The notes under the pieces were generated by a model, which did not search any database, was not told the DNA's origin, and saw only the letters and a list, made by a program, of their open reading frames with translations. A stretch of 55,499 bases of DNA, taken from the NCBI GenBank assembly GCA_020629835.1, contig JAHDCO010000007.1, positions 1-55,499 of the forward strand, given 5' to 3'. This DNA is from Granulosicoccaceae bacterium. GTDB taxonomy: Bacteria; Pseudomonadota; Gammaproteobacteria; Granulosicoccales; Granulosicoccaceae. The translations under genes and the position numbers were made by a program. Position 1 is the first letter of the stretch, and every line of letters starts with the position of its first letter. Of this stretch, positions 36,191-49,394 are shown piece by piece.

Positions 36191-36943
36191 TCACTTTAAA
36201 TTTGCTAACGCAGCCATGATAACCGTGCGAGCGTTCTTCATTCCAACGTCAACAGCTGCGCTCAGTTGGGCTGTATCAATGGGGCCATCTTTGCCGGCCG
36301 CCCGGTTTAGCACCGCTGTGCAGCACGCGTACTCTATGCCTAACTCGCGAGCTAAGGCCGCCTCTGGCATACCTGTCATACCCACTACTGTGCAGCCATC
36401 GTTCTCCATTCGTCGAATCTCAGCCGCTGTCTCCAAACGAGGGCCCGAGGATACGCCGTAAGTGCCGCTAGTGACCACTGGCACATCGCTCGCATCACCG
36501 CCTTGTATCAACGCCGTGCGTAAGTCCGCGTTGTACGGCTCGGTAAAGTCAATCGCCCGAACCGTCACGCCGTTCAAACCATGCGTACCATCAAAAAACG
36601 AATTTTCTCGACCATGGGTGTAATCGATGACTTGATCAGGAATAACAACCGTACCCGGCAAACAATCATCCGCAATTCCCCCCACAGCGCCTGCAGCAAT
36701 AATGCGTTCTATACCTACCGAGTGCAAAGCCCATAGATTGGCGCAATAGTTAATTTGGTGCGGCGGGATTTGATGCTGGCTACCATGCCGTGCCAGAAAG
36801 GCTACGGATAATCCGTTGAGTTCGCCGAATAGTATGGGGCACGACGGCGCACCGAACGGTGTTTTCACCATTTCCCGCCGAGCAATTCTTAAGCCTTCCA
36901 TGCGGGATAAACCGGTACCACCAATGATCGCTAATGTAGTCAT
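36191..36943 (-). CDS. S-methyl-5'-thioinosine phosphorylase
   Basis: The 250-residue protein is an MTAP/PNP-family phosphorylase: IIGGTGLSRMEG at the start, FLARHGSQHQIPPHQINYCANLWAL near residue 52, AAGAVGGIADDCLPGTVVIPDQVIDYTHGREN, and TSGTYGVSSGPRLETAAEIRRMENDGCTVVGMTGMPEA. The segment VRAIDFTEPYNADLRTAL and the overall resemblance to the Pseudomonas PA3004 enzyme favour methylthioinosine over methylthioadenosine as substrate. That route needs an MTA deaminase, not seen in this window. The neighbouring dioxygenase gene follows after six bases. Confidence 0.82.
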   Translation of the reverse strand: MTTLAIIGGTGLSRMEGLRIARREMVKTPFGAPSCPILFGELNGLSVAFLARHGSQHQIPPHQINYCANLWALHSVGIERIIAAGAVGGIADDCLPGTVVIPDQVIDYTHGRENSFFDGTHGLNGVTVRAIDFTEPYNADLRTALIQGGDASDVPVVTSGTYGVSSGPRLETAAEIRRMENDGCTVVGMTGMPEAALARELGIEYACCTAVLNRAAGKDGPIDTAQLSAAVDVGMKNARTVIMAALANLK

Positions 36944-37015
36944 AAAACGTCGCTCTAAATAATTCGTTGGCGGAAAGGGATATGAGAAGCCCCTTACAGC
37001 GGTAACCTATAGCAC

Positions 37016-37504
37016 TTAAACCGTTTCAATGGCACAGACTAAAGTCGATGCCATTGCAGCGATACCCTCACCACGGCCGCAAAACCCTAAGTGTTCCGTC
37101 GTGGTTGCCTTTACATTGACACACGCAACCTCAATGCCCACGTCTTCTGCAATGTTTTGAATCATACCGGGTAGATGCGGCTGCATCTTGGGAGCCTGGG
37201 CAATCAAAGTGGCATCGATGTTCATGCATTCAAACCCACACGTTCTGACCTTTTCCACCACCTGCCTCAATAGATCACGACTGTCTGCCCCTTTGAAAGC
37301 TTCATCGTTATCAGGAAAATGCTGGCCAATATCTCCAAGGGCTGCGGCACCCAGCAATGCATCGCAAATAGCATGCAGCAACACGTCCCCGTCCGAATGC
37401 GCACGGAACTGTTGGGTGAAAGGCACTCGAACACCGCCCAACATCAAATGGTCACCTGCCTCAAAAGCGTGAACGTCAAAGCCTGTGCCTACTCGTATGC
37501 TCAT
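37016..37504 (-). CDS. ispF: 2-C-methyl-D-erythritol 2,4-cyclodiphosphate synthase
   Basis: The 162-residue enzyme begins [21 protein letters not shown], with the Asp-x-His zinc ligands, and has the conserved [31 protein letters not shown] region and [18 protein letters not shown] at the end. It acts in the MEP isoprenoid pathway right after IspD and IspE. It starts three bases after the ispD stop and is the last gene of the dnaE-side housekeeping run before unrelated metabolic genes. Confidence 0.97.
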   Translation of the reverse strand: MSIRVGTGFDVHAFEAGDHLMLGGVRVPFTQQFRAHSDGDVLLHAICDALLGAAALGDIGQHFPDNDEAFKGADSRDLLRQVVEKVRTCGFECMNIDATLIAQAPKMQPHLPGMIQNIAEDVGIEVACVNVKATTTEHLGFCGRGEGIAAMASTLVCAIETV

Positions 37505-37507
37505 AAC

Positions 37508-38221
37508 TTAGTCTGATGATGTGGTGGGTTTGTTTGTTGATGCCAACCAAGCTGTCGCCAGCGCTAAGTCCGATGGCCGGGTCAATTTAAAGTTGGGATC
37601 CATAGCCGGTACGACCCGAGGCTTTTCACCGACGTATTCCAGTGCAGACGCTTCGTCTGTCACCGTAACGCCATCACGCTTTGCACGGGCTAACGCGGAT
37701 AACAAAGCGCCAACTCGAAACATTTGCGGGGTCTGTGCTTGCCATAAGTCACTGCGATCAACGGTAACTTCAACGGTGCCAGTGTGATCCGCTCGCTTTA
37801 GAGTGTCTTGTACTGGTGCTGCTAATAATCCTCCGCAGCAATCACTGGCGCTAACCTGCGAGATTAAATTCAACAAGTCCCTTGAGCTCAGTAAGGGTCG
37901 CGCTGCATCATGCACTAAGGCCCAGGCGTCATCACCGGCTTCGTGTTGAACTGAGCGTACCCCGGCAGCCACCGATTCTGCGCGAGAATCACCACCGGTC
38001 GCGGTGATTAACCGCGAACGAATCGAGTCTGGCAAGTCGGAGAAACCGGTGTCGTTCTCAGCCAGTACCACCACAACGCCGTCAATAGCCGGATTAGCCA
38101 ATAATGTATTAATCGATCGCATCAGCAGCGATTGACCATGCAACTCCAGATACTGTTTTGGGATCGATGACTGCATTCGCTCACCAAAACCCGCAGCCGG
38201 AATGACGCCCCAAATAGCCAA
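37508..38221 (-). CDS. ispD: 2-C-methyl-D-erythritol 4-phosphate cytidylyltransferase
   Basis: The 237-residue enzyme has the nucleotidyltransferase start IPAAGFGERMQSSIPKQYLEL, then TATGGDSRAESVAAGV, ALVHDAARPLLS, and QTPQMFRVGAL. It makes CDP-methylerythritol for isoprenoids. It lies three bases after the ftsB stop and three bases before ispF, so the three genes form one tight unit, as in other gammaproteobacteria. Confidence 0.97.
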   Translation of the reverse strand: MAIWGVIPAAGFGERMQSSIPKQYLELHGQSLLMRSINTLLANPAIDGVVVVLAENDTGFSDLPDSIRSRLITATGGDSRAESVAAGVRSVQHEAGDDAWALVHDAARPLLSSRDLLNLISQVSASDCCGGLLAAPVQDTLKRADHTGTVEVTVDRSDLWQAQTPQMFRVGALLSALARAKRDGVTVTDEASALEYVGEKPRVVPAMDPNFKLTRPSDLALATAWLASTNKPTTSSD

Positions 38222-38224
38222 ACG

Positions 38225-38671
38225 TTAATTACTCTCAGCTACGTTGCTGGCAGGCGCCGCTATGGCATTGCCTTGCGGGTCTAAAGGTGGCCCCTCAGCG
38301 GAACCATCGGCATCCAGTGGAACAGCTGGAGGCGCGTTTTCGTCATCTGAGTCACCCGCACTGGCAGCCGCACTTGCAGCCGCACTTGCAGCCGCACCTC
38401 GCTGTTTAACGAATTGATAGAACGTTTCATTCTCATCTATCATCCCAAGTTCGGTGCGGGCACGTTCTTCAATGGCATCCAGGCCACTTTTTAAATCCGC
38501 GACTTCCGCTTCCAACGCCTGGTTACGGCTGCGCAGTTGCAATAAGTTGGTATGCGTTTCGCGGGCCTCTTTGCGCAAAGCCATGTACTGCTGAATACTG
38601 CCATCGCCAATCCACAGCCGATACTGCAGCACCAGCAGCAACACGACCAATGAGCCAATAAGCCATTTCAC
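38225..38671 (-). CDS. ftsB: cell division protein FtsB, extended C-terminus
   Basis: The first 90 residues are FtsB: one membrane helix at about 3-20 (WLIGSLVVLLLVLQYRLW), a coiled coil at about 28-72, then ERARTELGMIDENETFYQFV. FtsB joins FtsL and FtsQ in the divisome. The protein is 148 residues, about 45 longer than E. coli FtsB, because of an Ala/Ser repeat and an acidic, Pro-rich tail. Position between eno and ispD is the standard one, so the call is secure. Whether the tail has a function is unknown. Confidence 0.94.
   Translation of the reverse strand: MKWLIGSLVVLLLVLQYRLWIGDGSIQQYMALRKEARETHTNLLQLRSRNQALEAEVADLKSGLDAIEERARTELGMIDENETFYQFVKQRGAAASAAASAAASAGDSDDENAPPAVPLDADGSAEGPPLDPQGNAIAAPASNVAESN
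38357..38398 (-). repeat. 12-bp tandem repeat encoding Ala/Ser tail of FtsB
   Basis: Three nearly identical 12-base units based on gcagccgcactt lie in frame and encode repeated Ala-Ala-Ala-Ser in the FtsB tail. It looks like repeat expansion in a non-essential extension. Confidence 0.85.
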
Positions 38672-38708
38672 AAGCGATAACTTCTACGCGTACCGTTAAT
38701 CGTAAGAA

Positions 38709-40019
<1,311 letters not shown>

Positions 40020-40028
40020 TTAATTAAG

Positions 40029-40047
40029 TCGTTGCACAAGGCAACGA
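40029..40047. other. small hairpin between kdsA and eno
   Basis: TCGTTGC (40029-40035) and GCAACGA (40041-40047) form a seven-base perfect stem with a five-base loop. No T run follows in the direction of transcription, so it is more likely a processing or attenuation structure than a full terminator, if it acts at all. Confidence 0.4.
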
Positions 40048-40095
40048 GTGACACAACAAACCGCTGGCCCAACTGCCACGGATAATAGTACTGGG

Positions 40096-40935
40096 CTAGG
40101 GTAAAAATTCGGTTTCCGCAAATGGCTGCCGCTTAACCACACGATCTATTTCCATGAGACTTTCCAACAGTCCTTCGAGTTTAGCCAATGGCCACGCATT
40201 CGGGCCGTCACTTAATGCCTTGTCAGGGTCCGGGTGTGTCTCCATGAATACACCCGCCACACCTGCGGCGACCGCTGCTCTGGCCAGTACCGGCACAAAT
40301 TCGCGTTGACCGCCGGTGGTTTTGCCTTTACCCCCAGGCTGTTGTACCGAGTGGGTGGCATCGAAAACGATAGGGCAGCGATTACTGCGCATGCTGGCTA
40401 AGCCTCGCATATCGGACACCAGGGTGTTGTACCCAAAAGAAGCCCCTCGCTCGCAAATCATCACGTGTTGATTGCCCACAGCACGGGCTTTTTCCACCAC
40501 ATTGACCATATCGTCAGGGGCAAGAAATTGCCCCTTTTTTAAATTGACCGGCTTGCCGGCTTTTGCAACTCGTTCGATGAAGTTGGTTTGGCGGCATAAA
40601 AACGCAGGCGTCTGCAGAACGTCTACCACCGAGGCCACCTCATCCATTGGCGTATCCTCGTGAACATCGGTTAGTACGGGTACGCCAACTTCTGAGCGTA
40701 CTTTTTCTAAAATGCGTAAACCCTCTTCCAAGCCAGGCCCGCGTGGGCTGCTACCCGAGGATCGATTGGCTTTATCGAATGAAGATTTATAAATTAACGG
40801 CAAGGACAGCCGTTCGGCCATAGCTTTAAGGTCAGCCGCGGTGCTAAGTGCAAGCGCTTCCGACTCAATCGCGCAGGGCCCAGCAATAACAAACAAAGGA
40901 TGTTCAATGCCAACATCGAAGCCACACAATTCCAT
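40096..40935 (-). CDS. kdsA: 3-deoxy-D-manno-octulosonate 8-phosphate synthase
   Basis: The 279-residue enzyme has [81 protein letters not shown], and [20 protein letters not shown]. It condenses phosphoenolpyruvate with arabinose 5-phosphate to give Kdo-8-phosphate for LPS. It begins five bases after the pyrG stop and stands between pyrG and eno as in other gammaproteobacteria. Confidence 0.98.
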   Translation of the reverse strand: MELCGFDVGIEHPLFVIAGPCAIESEALALSTAADLKAMAERLSLPLIYKSSFDKANRSSGSSPRGPGLEEGLRILEKVRSEVGVPVLTDVHEDTPMDEVASVVDVLQTPAFLCRQTNFIERVAKAGKPVNLKKGQFLAPDDMVNVVEKARAVGNQHVMICERGASFGYNTLVSDMRGLASMRSNRCPIVFDATHSVQQPGGKGKTTGGQREFVPVLARAAVAAGVAGVFMETHPDPDKALSDGPNAWPLAKLEGLLESLMEIDRVVKRQPFAETEFLP

Positions 40936-40940
40936 GGTAG

Positions 40941-42659
<1,719 letters not shown>

Positions 42660-42809
42660 TCAGCTTTTGTATGTGCGCCGATGCGTTCCGCAAACTGGCG
42701 GGCGCTGACAACGCAAGTGAATGACGAAAACAAGCGAGCTGCGTTGCCCGCGATCGAGGTTGAGAATCACCTCAGAACGGGTAAGAAGCATACCAGATTT
42801 AAGGGGTAC

Positions 42810-44129
42810 TCAGACCAGTTCTGGTGGGGCCTCAGTGCCTTGACGAAAATCCACAGCTACTGCGATTTCCCACACCGCCGCCAATCGCCCATCAATGTAT
42901 ATCAGCGGTGTAACGTCTCTAAGCCAGGGAGGCACCGATGCTTCCTGCAACAGTTTCTTCACCGCCTTGTGAAACGCCGGCTCCCCCAGTTTTATCAATT
43001 CACTTCCCACCCGACTGCGCACTGTAATAGCGCCGTGACTAGGCAACCGGATGCCCTGACGCTCACAGTCCTGACGGGTCAATGTTTGACCAATTTCGGG
43101 AATGTGCAACGGCTCGAAAGGCGCTTCCCAATCGACATGGAAGGCCTCCGGTTCTTTTTGAGGAGGCAGCAAATACAGCCGATCTTTGTGGCGGCGAAAC
43201 TCATAGTCGCGGACGTTAACGATTCCCTGCGAATCGGCACGGGACGTAACCAGTTGCCGATAAACCTCGGCCAGGTCCTGCAAGCGCGGCATCCGCATAC
43301 CACCCTGCCGCACCCATAAACGCAGCACGTTATACGCCCGTTCTCTAGGAAGTGCTTTTATCTCAGACACTGACAACTCGGCCGCGCCACGTAGCCTCAC
43401 CTGACGAAGATCTTCCTGGGCAAGCCCCAATAAGGTTTGACTGGCAGCCGAACAACGGTTGGCTGAGCGGGTTAAGGTGCGCGTCGCAGCTGGCCATCGC
43501 GCCTTAAGTAACGGCAACACTTCATGGCGCAGGTAGTTACGGTCGTAACGCGTATCGTCGTTACTGCTGTCGTGAATATGATCAAGCTGATGCTCTTCAG
43601 CATACGTTTGAAGCTGTTCCTGAGCACATGCCAACAACGGCCGCGACATGAAGCCAGGGCCGAAGGTGCGTTTTTTTGGAATCGAAGCCAGCCCGTCCGG
43701 GCCACTGCCTCGCAAAGCCTGCAATAAAAAAGTTTCTGCTTGATCATCGGCATGCTGCGCGAGCAACATGTGCTCACCGGACTGAAGGTGTGCAGAGAAT
43801 GCTGCATACCGCGCCAGGCGAGCTGCAGCTTCCGGGCCGTCCGGATGCGCCTCGTCCACTTCCACAGCCACCACGTCAATGGGCACACCTAGCGCGGTAG
43901 CGGTTGCTCTTGCGTGTTCAGCCCAAGCATTGCTCTGTTCCTGAAGACCATGATTAACGTGTAAAGCACGTACCCTAATCTCCGGGTTCAATGCCGGAAT
44001 GCTTGCCGCCAGGTGCAAAAGCACATGCGAATCCAGCCCGCCACTGTAGGCGACAGTAACCGCAGTAATGCCAGACTGTGTTGCCAGGAATTCCGATAGT
44101 GCCTCGGCGGGTTGTCGGTATTGGCTCAT
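42810..44129 (-). CDS. tilS: tRNA(Ile)-lysidine synthetase
   Basis: The 439-residue enzyme has the PP-loop S29-G-G-L-D-S34 in VAYSGGLDSHVLLHL, HVNHGLQEQSNAWAEH, LLAQHADDQAETFLLQALRGSGPDGLASIP, and NYLRHEVLPLL, then the TilS substrate-binding and C-terminal domains (GEPAFHKAVKKLLQEASVPPWLRD). It converts C34 of tRNA-Ile(CAU) to lysidine. The gene follows accA after 38 bases, the usual arrangement. Confidence 0.96.
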   Translation of the reverse strand: MSQYRQPAEALSEFLATQSGITAVTVAYSGGLDSHVLLHLAASIPALNPEIRVRALHVNHGLQEQSNAWAEHARATATALGVPIDVVAVEVDEAHPDGPEAAARLARYAAFSAHLQSGEHMLLAQHADDQAETFLLQALRGSGPDGLASIPKKRTFGPGFMSRPLLACAQEQLQTYAEEHQLDHIHDSSNDDTRYDRNYLRHEVLPLLKARWPAATRTLTRSANRCSAASQTLLGLAQEDLRQVRLRGAAELSVSEIKALPRERAYNVLRLWVRQGGMRMPRLQDLAEVYRQLVTSRADSQGIVNVRDYEFRRHKDRLYLLPPQKEPEAFHVDWEAPFEPLHIPEIGQTLTRQDCERQGIRLPSHGAITVRSRVGSELIKLGEPAFHKAVKKLLQEASVPPWLRDVTPLIYIDGRLAAVWEIAVAVDFRQGTEAPPELV

Positions 44130-44167
44130 GCTAACAACGGGCTTTTCAGCACCTGGGTACGAGCCAC

Positions 44168-45127
44168 TTAGGCCTCCTGGTATTCACCGTAAGAGCGCCA
44201 TTTGGCATCACGGTTTTTTTGTAACTCAGCGACGGTCAGCTTTTTCAAGACCGTTAGTTCTTCCACCAGCGCATCCCGCAGGGCCTGCGCCGCTGCAGCA
44301 GGATTGCGGTGTGCCCCACCAAGCGGCTCTTCCACAATTCGGTCAATCAAACCGAGTTCTTTAAGGCGCGTGGATGTAATGCCCATTGCGTCAGCCGCAT
44401 CGGCAGCACGTTCGGCACTCTTGTATAAAATTGACGCACACCCTTCAGGACTGATGACTGAGTAAACGCTGTACTGCATCATCATCACTCGATCACACAG
44501 CCCAATGGCAAGCGCTCCACCGGATCCGCCTTCACCGATAACGCAGCAGAGTGTCGGCACTTTCAAGTCCGACATAACGAACAGATTACGAGCGATGGCT
44601 TCGCTCTGGCCCCGCTCTTCGGCGCCAATGCCAGGATAAGCGCCTGGAGTATCGATGAACGTGATAACGGGCATTTCAAATCGCGCCGCCATTTCCATCA
44701 GGCGTTTGGCCTTGCGATACCCTTCGGGGCGCGGCATACCGAAATTTCGTTTGATTTTTTCTTTCGTATCACGCCCTTTCTCATGGCCGATAACCATGAC
44801 TGGTTCGTCGTTAAGCCGAGCCACTCCGCCAATAATGGCGTGATCGTCAGCGTAGAGCCGGTCTCCGTGTAATTCATCGAAATCGGTGAAGATCTCGTCA
44901 ATATAATGCTGGGTGTAGGGACGCTGCGGATGGCGAGCCATCTGCGCGGTTTGCCAGGGAGTGAGCGATGCAAAAATGCTTTGCGTCATCGAATCGCATT
45001 TTTCCTGTAGCTTCGCCACTTCCTCAGAGATATTGATCTCTGCATCTTCAGTGGCGAATTGCAGTTCGCGGATCTTGGCTTCCAGCTCGGCGATGGGCTG
45101 TTCGAAATCGAGAAAGTTCGGATTCAT
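44168..45127 (-). CDS. accA: acetyl-CoA carboxylase carboxyltransferase subunit alpha
   Basis: The start is set at the ATG at 45127, giving [19 protein letters not shown], the normal AccA N-terminus; a GTG two codons earlier is less likely. The 319-residue protein has a helical N-terminal part followed by the crotonase-like core: [64 protein letters not shown], and [12 protein letters not shown]. It transfers CO2 from biotin to acetyl-CoA with AccD. It comes 31 bases after dnaE. Confidence 0.97.
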   Translation of the reverse strand: MNPNFLDFEQPIAELEAKIRELQFATEDAEINISEEVAKLQEKCDSMTQSIFASLTPWQTAQMARHPQRPYTQHYIDEIFTDFDELHGDRLYADDHAIIGGVARLNDEPVMVIGHEKGRDTKEKIKRNFGMPRPEGYRKAKRLMEMAARFEMPVITFIDTPGAYPGIGAEERGQSEAIARNLFVMSDLKVPTLCCVIGEGGSGGALAIGLCDRVMMMQYSVYSVISPEGCASILYKSAERAADAADAMGITSTRLKELGLIDRIVEEPLGGAHRNPAAAAQALRDALVEELTVLKKLTVAELQKNRDAKWRSYGEYQEA

Positions 45128-45158
45128 CCCCACAGTTTACCGCTGTTCTAGCGCCCCG

Positions 45159-48100
45159 TCAGTACACCAGCTCAACACTGGATTTGCACGTCAATGCTTC
45201 GAGCGACCGAATCAATTCAGGTTGCGGCTGCACACGCCAGCCATGCCCGGCTCGCACCTCGGCTAGCGCATCGTCGTTCTCATATTCGATACACAAAGGC
45301 GTGGTGCCGCTGTTGTACTGCTCCAGCGTAGCCAATAATGCTTCCAAGCCTGCATCCTGCAGTTGCGTTCGGTGCAGGCGCAACACCAGGCGGCGCGCAA
45401 AGCGGGCCCGGGCTGAGGCTAAATCATGAATTTCCTTTGCGCGGATTTTGTAACCGCCATTAAATTCATCCGGGCTCATTTCGCCATCCACCACAAGTAC
45501 TTCATCTTTCACCAACAGCGAAGCGCTGGTTTCCAATAAGTCGCCGCGCATGACCACTTCCACGCGAGCACTGCGATCATCCAATGTGACGAACGCCATT
45601 TTGCCGTTGCCCGTGTCCCGAAAGCGCACACCAAAAATTAAACCCGCCGCCAGCACCGGAACACCTCGCTGCCGAAAGCTGGGTTGGTTAGAGCCGCCGG
45701 AACCGGCTTTGTCACACAGCGCCTGTAATCGCCCATGCGTGAAATGCTCAAGCTCTTTTAAATGTTCATTGATGGGGTGCCCACTTAAGTACAAACCGAG
45801 TGTTGCCTTTTCGTGTTGCAAACGTTCACGCATAGGCCACTCGTCCACGACGATCACATCCGTCTGCTCATTATCGGCAGCCACCTCAGCGGCAGGCTCG
45901 CCTAAGCCAAACAAATCCACTTGTCCGGCCTCTTTGTCTCGATGAAACTGTTGGGCCCCTTGCATGGCGGATTCCAACTGCAGCATCAGGCTTGCCCGGT
46001 TTGCGCCCAGTGAATCTGCCGCTCCAGCACGAATCAAGGCTTCCAACACTCGCTTGTTTACACTACCTGGATCTACGCGGCGGCATAAATCGTTCAGGTC
46101 TTTAAATACCCCGTTAGCGTCACGCTCTTTTAATACATTGGCAAGGGCCGATTCCCCCACCCCTTTTATTGCGCCCAACCCATACAGCACAGTCTTCGAA
46201 TCGGGCACACTGAAGCGCACGGTAGATTCACCAATGTTCGGCGGGATAACACTTAAGCCAATACTGTTGCACTCTTCGATTAACGTGACGACCTTCTCCG
46301 TGTTGTCCATATCTGCAGACAATACAGACGCCATAAACGCCGCTGGATGATGTGCCTTCAGCCACGCAGTTTGATAAGACAACAACGCGTAAGCCGCCGA
46401 GTGGGATTTGTTGAAGCCGTAACCGGCAAACTTTTCCACCAAGGCGAATATATTCGACGCAAGGTCTTCATCGATACCGTTCTTAACGCAACCTTCCACA
46501 AAGCCATCACGCTGTAGCGCCATGACTTCAGGGTTTTTCTTACCCATCGCCTTACGCAAAATATCCGCACGCCCTAGCGAGTAACCGGCCATCACCTGAG
46601 CAATTTGCATGACCTGTTCCTGATACAGGATGACTCCATAGGTCGGTTCAAGAATAGGCTTTAAAATGTCGAGCTGATAATCTTCGTGCGGCCAGGCAAG
46701 GGCTTTGCGGCCGTGCTTTCGATCGACAAAATCATCCACCATGCCTGACTGCAACGGGCCGGGCCGATACAACGCAACCAACGCGATGATGTCCTCAAAG
46801 GTGTTGGGTTGTAAGCGTTCGATTAAACGCTTCATACCCGGAGATTCCAACTGAAAAACGGCCGTGGTACAGGCGCGCTGCAACAAGTCATAAGTGGCAG
46901 CGTCATCCAGTGGTAACGCCATCAAATCAATGCGTTCACCGGTCTGTTGTTCAATGTTTGCTAAGGCATTGTCGATTATGGTTAAGGTACGAAGTCCTAG
47001 AAAATCAAACTTCACTAAACCGACCGCTTCCGCATCATCTTTATCGTACTGCGTAACCAGGCTGGAACCATCAGGTTCGCAGTACAGAGGAGCAAAGTCT
47101 GTCAGAGCGGTTGGTGCGATAACCACGCCACCAGCGTGCTTGCCACAGTTTCTGGACAGGCCTTCAAGCGAAAACGCAAGATCAAGTATTTCTCTGACCT
47201 CTTCTTCGTTTTCATAGGCTTTTTGCAAATCTTCGGATTCGTTCATCGCTTTCGACAAAGTCATACCGACTTCAAACGGCACCATCTTCGCCAATCGATC
47301 AACGAATCCAAACGGTTGACTCATTACCCGCCCAACATCACGCACCACGGCTTTGGCTGCCATGGTTCCATACGTGATGATTTGAGAAACGCGATGAGCA
47401 CCGTATTTATCCGCTACGTACTGAATAACTCGGTCCCGTCCATCCATGCAAAAGTCGATATCAAAATCTGGCATGGATACACGTTCAGGATTGAGAAACC
47501 GCTCGAACAGTAAGTCATACGCTAACGGATCAAGGTCGGTGATAGTCAGTGCGTACGCCACCAATGACCCCGCACCCGAACCTCGCCCTGGCCCAACCGG
47601 AATGTCGTTTTCACGCGACCAACGAATGAAGTCCGCAACGATAAGAAAATAACCGGGAAAGCCCATTTGAACGATAACGTCCAGCTCGAACTGTAGTCGT
47701 TCGTCGTACGGCTTACGTATTTCGCTAAAGTCACTGCGTGTGGTGTCGTACAACTGCGCTAAACGAACATCCAGACCTTCTTGCGAAATTTTGACAAAGT
47801 ATTCGCTTTCGGTCATTCCATCAGGGATAGGGAAATCCGGTAATACCGGCGTTCCTAACTCAAGTGTGACGCTGCAGCGCTTAGCGATTTCAACCGTGTT
47901 GGTAATAGCCGAAGGAATATCGTGGAACAACTCCATCATGGCTTCTGGAGTTTTTAAATACTGTTGATCGGTAACGGTCACGGGCCGTTTTGGATCCGCC
48001 AATACATAACCACCCTGAACACATAAGCGCGCTTCGTGTGCAGTGAAGTCATCGGGTTCTAAAAAGCACACATCATTTACCGCCACAACGGGTATGCCGT

Positions 48101-48665
48101 GTGTTTGCGCCAACTGACAAGCACAGTGGATGTAGTTTTCTTCGCCCGACTTATTGGTTCGGGTTAACGCTAAGTAAAAGCGATCACCGAAAACCGACTG
48201 CCAGTGAAGCGCTAGCCTTTCGGCATCCTCAGGACGCCCACGGCCGACCGCTTGCCCCACATCGCCGTTGATACCACCGGACAGCATGATTAGCCCATCA
48301 CTAGCCCGCTCTACCCAATCTCGTCGCACTCGTGGTGTGCCGCTGGCCTGGCCCTCTTGATAACCGCGCGAAATCAGCTGCGTCAGGTTACTGTAGCCGG
48401 CTGGATTCATAACCAGGAACAAGGCTCTGAACGCGTCCTCCTCGCCTTCACCCTCTATGATGAGTTCCGAACCGGCAATGGGCTTGATACCGGCACCGTG
48501 CGCCGCGCGGTAGAATTTCACCAAAGCAAACAGATTGTGCCGATCGGTAATAGCGATCGCAGGCATCGTGTGTTCGCAGGCTTTCACCAGCGGCTTGATC
48601 CTTACCATGCTGTCGACCAATGAGAACTCACTGTGAACAGACAGATGAATAAACGCTGAACTCAT
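45159..48665 (-). CDS. dnaE: DNA polymerase III subunit alpha
   Basis: The 1168-residue protein begins with the PHP domain (FIHLSVHSEFSLVDSM) and has the polymerase catalytic segment PDFDIDF with Asp400 and Asp402, GPGRGSGAGSLVAYAL before it, and YQEQVMQIAQVMAGYSLGRADILRKAMGKK. A helix-hairpin-helix region and an OB domain (MAFVTLDDRSARVEVVMRGD) follow. The length is close to the 1160 residues of E. coli DnaE1, so it is the replicative enzyme, not the error-prone DnaE2. It is preceded by rnhB as in other gammaproteobacteria. Confidence 0.98.
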   Translation of the reverse strand: MSSAFIHLSVHSEFSLVDSMVRIKPLVKACEHTMPAIAITDRHNLFALVKFYRAAHGAGIKPIAGSELIIEGEGEEDAFRALFLVMNPAGYSNLTQLISRGYQEGQASGTPRVRRDWVERASDGLIMLSGGINGDVGQAVGRGRPEDAERLALHWQSVFGDRFYLALTRTNKSGEENYIHCACQLAQTHGIPVVAVNDVCFLEPDDFTAHEARLCVQGGYVLADPKRPVTVTDQQYLKTPEAMMELFHDIPSAITNTVEIAKRCSVTLELGTPVLPDFPIPDGMTESEYFVKISQEGLDVRLAQLYDTTRSDFSEIRKPYDERLQFELDVIVQMGFPGYFLIVADFIRWSRENDIPVGPGRGSGAGSLVAYALTITDLDPLAYDLLFERFLNPERVSMPDFDIDFCMDGRDRVIQYVADKYGAHRVSQIITYGTMAAKAVVRDVGRVMSQPFGFVDRLAKMVPFEVGMTLSKAMNESEDLQKAYENEEEVREILDLAFSLEGLSRNCGKHAGGVVIAPTALTDFAPLYCEPDGSSLVTQYDKDDAEAVGLVKFDFLGLRTLTIIDNALANIEQQTGERIDLMALPLDDAATYDLLQRACTTAVFQLESPGMKRLIERLQPNTFEDIIALVALYRPGPLQSGMVDDFVDRKHGRKALAWPHEDYQLDILKPILEPTYGVILYQEQVMQIAQVMAGYSLGRADILRKAMGKKNPEVMALQRDGFVEGCVKNGIDEDLASNIFALVEKFAGYGFNKSHSAAYALLSYQTAWLKAHHPAAFMASVLSADMDNTEKVVTLIEECNSIGLSVIPPNIGESTVRFSVPDSKTVLYGLGAIKGVGESALANVLKERDANGVFKDLNDLCRRVDPGSVNKRVLEALIRAGAADSLGANRASLMLQLESAMQGAQQFHRDKEAGQVDLFGLGEPAAEVAADNEQTDVIVVDEWPMRERLQHEKATLGLYLSGHPINEHLKELEHFTHGRLQALCDKAGSGGSNQPSFRQRGVPVLAAGLIFGVRFRDTGNGKMAFVTLDDRSARVEVVMRGDLLETSASLLVKDEVLVVDGEMSPDEFNGGYKIRAKEIHDLASARARFARRLVLRLHRTQLQDAGLEALLATLEQYNSGTTPLCIEYENDDALAEVRAGHGWRVQPQPELIRSLEALTCKSSVELVY

Positions 48666-48764
48666 ATAAGGATGCTATCCAAGGATTGTGGGTAACGACA
48701 TTAAGTTGACCAATCAGGTTCTACCCGGCTGGGCTATAACGGACTTTTGGACCAGTAAAGCTAT

Positions 48765-49394
48765 CTAAGCCGGTACCGTAGTCTCGGCCTGCTGAGCTTC
48801 ACCTGCCGTTTCAAGCGCCGCGCGGACCGGCCCAAAACTGCGGCGATGCTGGGGCAGCACCCCGTGCTTCATTATGGCATCTCGGTGCGCCTGTGTTGGG
48901 TAGCCTTTGTGTTGTTCAAATCCGTATTCGGGGTGCTGGCGATGCAGCTGGACCATATCCCGATCGCGCGCTACTTTGGCGATGATGGAGGCTGCGCTGA
49001 TGCACTGGGCGTGCTGATCCCCTTTAACGATGGGTTGGCATGGCCAGGCTACGGCGGGAGATTTATTGCCATCCACCAACACAAGATCGATGAAAGTGTT
49101 CAATTTTTTTACAGCACGCTGCATTGCCAATAAGCTCGCGTGCAAAATATTGATGTCATCAATCTCTGCTGGAGTGGCCTCGGCAATGGCCCAGGCAGCC
49201 GCGTGTTGACGAATTTGTATATCCAGCGCTTCACGTTTTGCGGCAGTCAATTTCTTGGAATCCAATAGACCGGTTATGGGCTTATCTGGATCGAGCACAA
49301 CGGCGGCGGCGACCACCGAACCGACCAGTGGCCCACGTCCCACCTCATCAACACCGGCTATAACGAAAGGCTTCATGGTTACTATTGGGTTCAT
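48765..49394 (-). CDS. rnhB: ribonuclease HII
   Basis: The conserved part runs from [24 protein letters not shown] through [62 protein letters not shown] and [13 protein letters not shown]. The catalytic Asp-Glu is in DEVGRG. The enzyme removes misincorporated ribonucleotides from DNA. The frame is open upstream, but that sequence does not resemble RNase HII. I chose the ATG at 49394; the ATG at 49376 is an alternative. A perfect AAAGGAGG at 49411-49418 stands 16 bases upstream, unusually far, and no in-frame start lies closer. Upstream lpxA/lpxB, usual neighbours, are absent. Confidence 0.94.
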   Translation of the reverse strand: MNPIVTMKPFVIAGVDEVGRGPLVGSVVAAAVVLDPDKPITGLLDSKKLTAAKREALDIQIRQHAAAWAIAEATPAEIDDINILHASLLAMQRAVKKLNTFIDLVLVDGNKSPAVAWPCQPIVKGDQHAQCISAASIIAKVARDRDMVQLHRQHPEYGFEQHKGYPTQAHRDAIMKHGVLPQHRRSFGPVRAALETAGEAQQAETTVPA

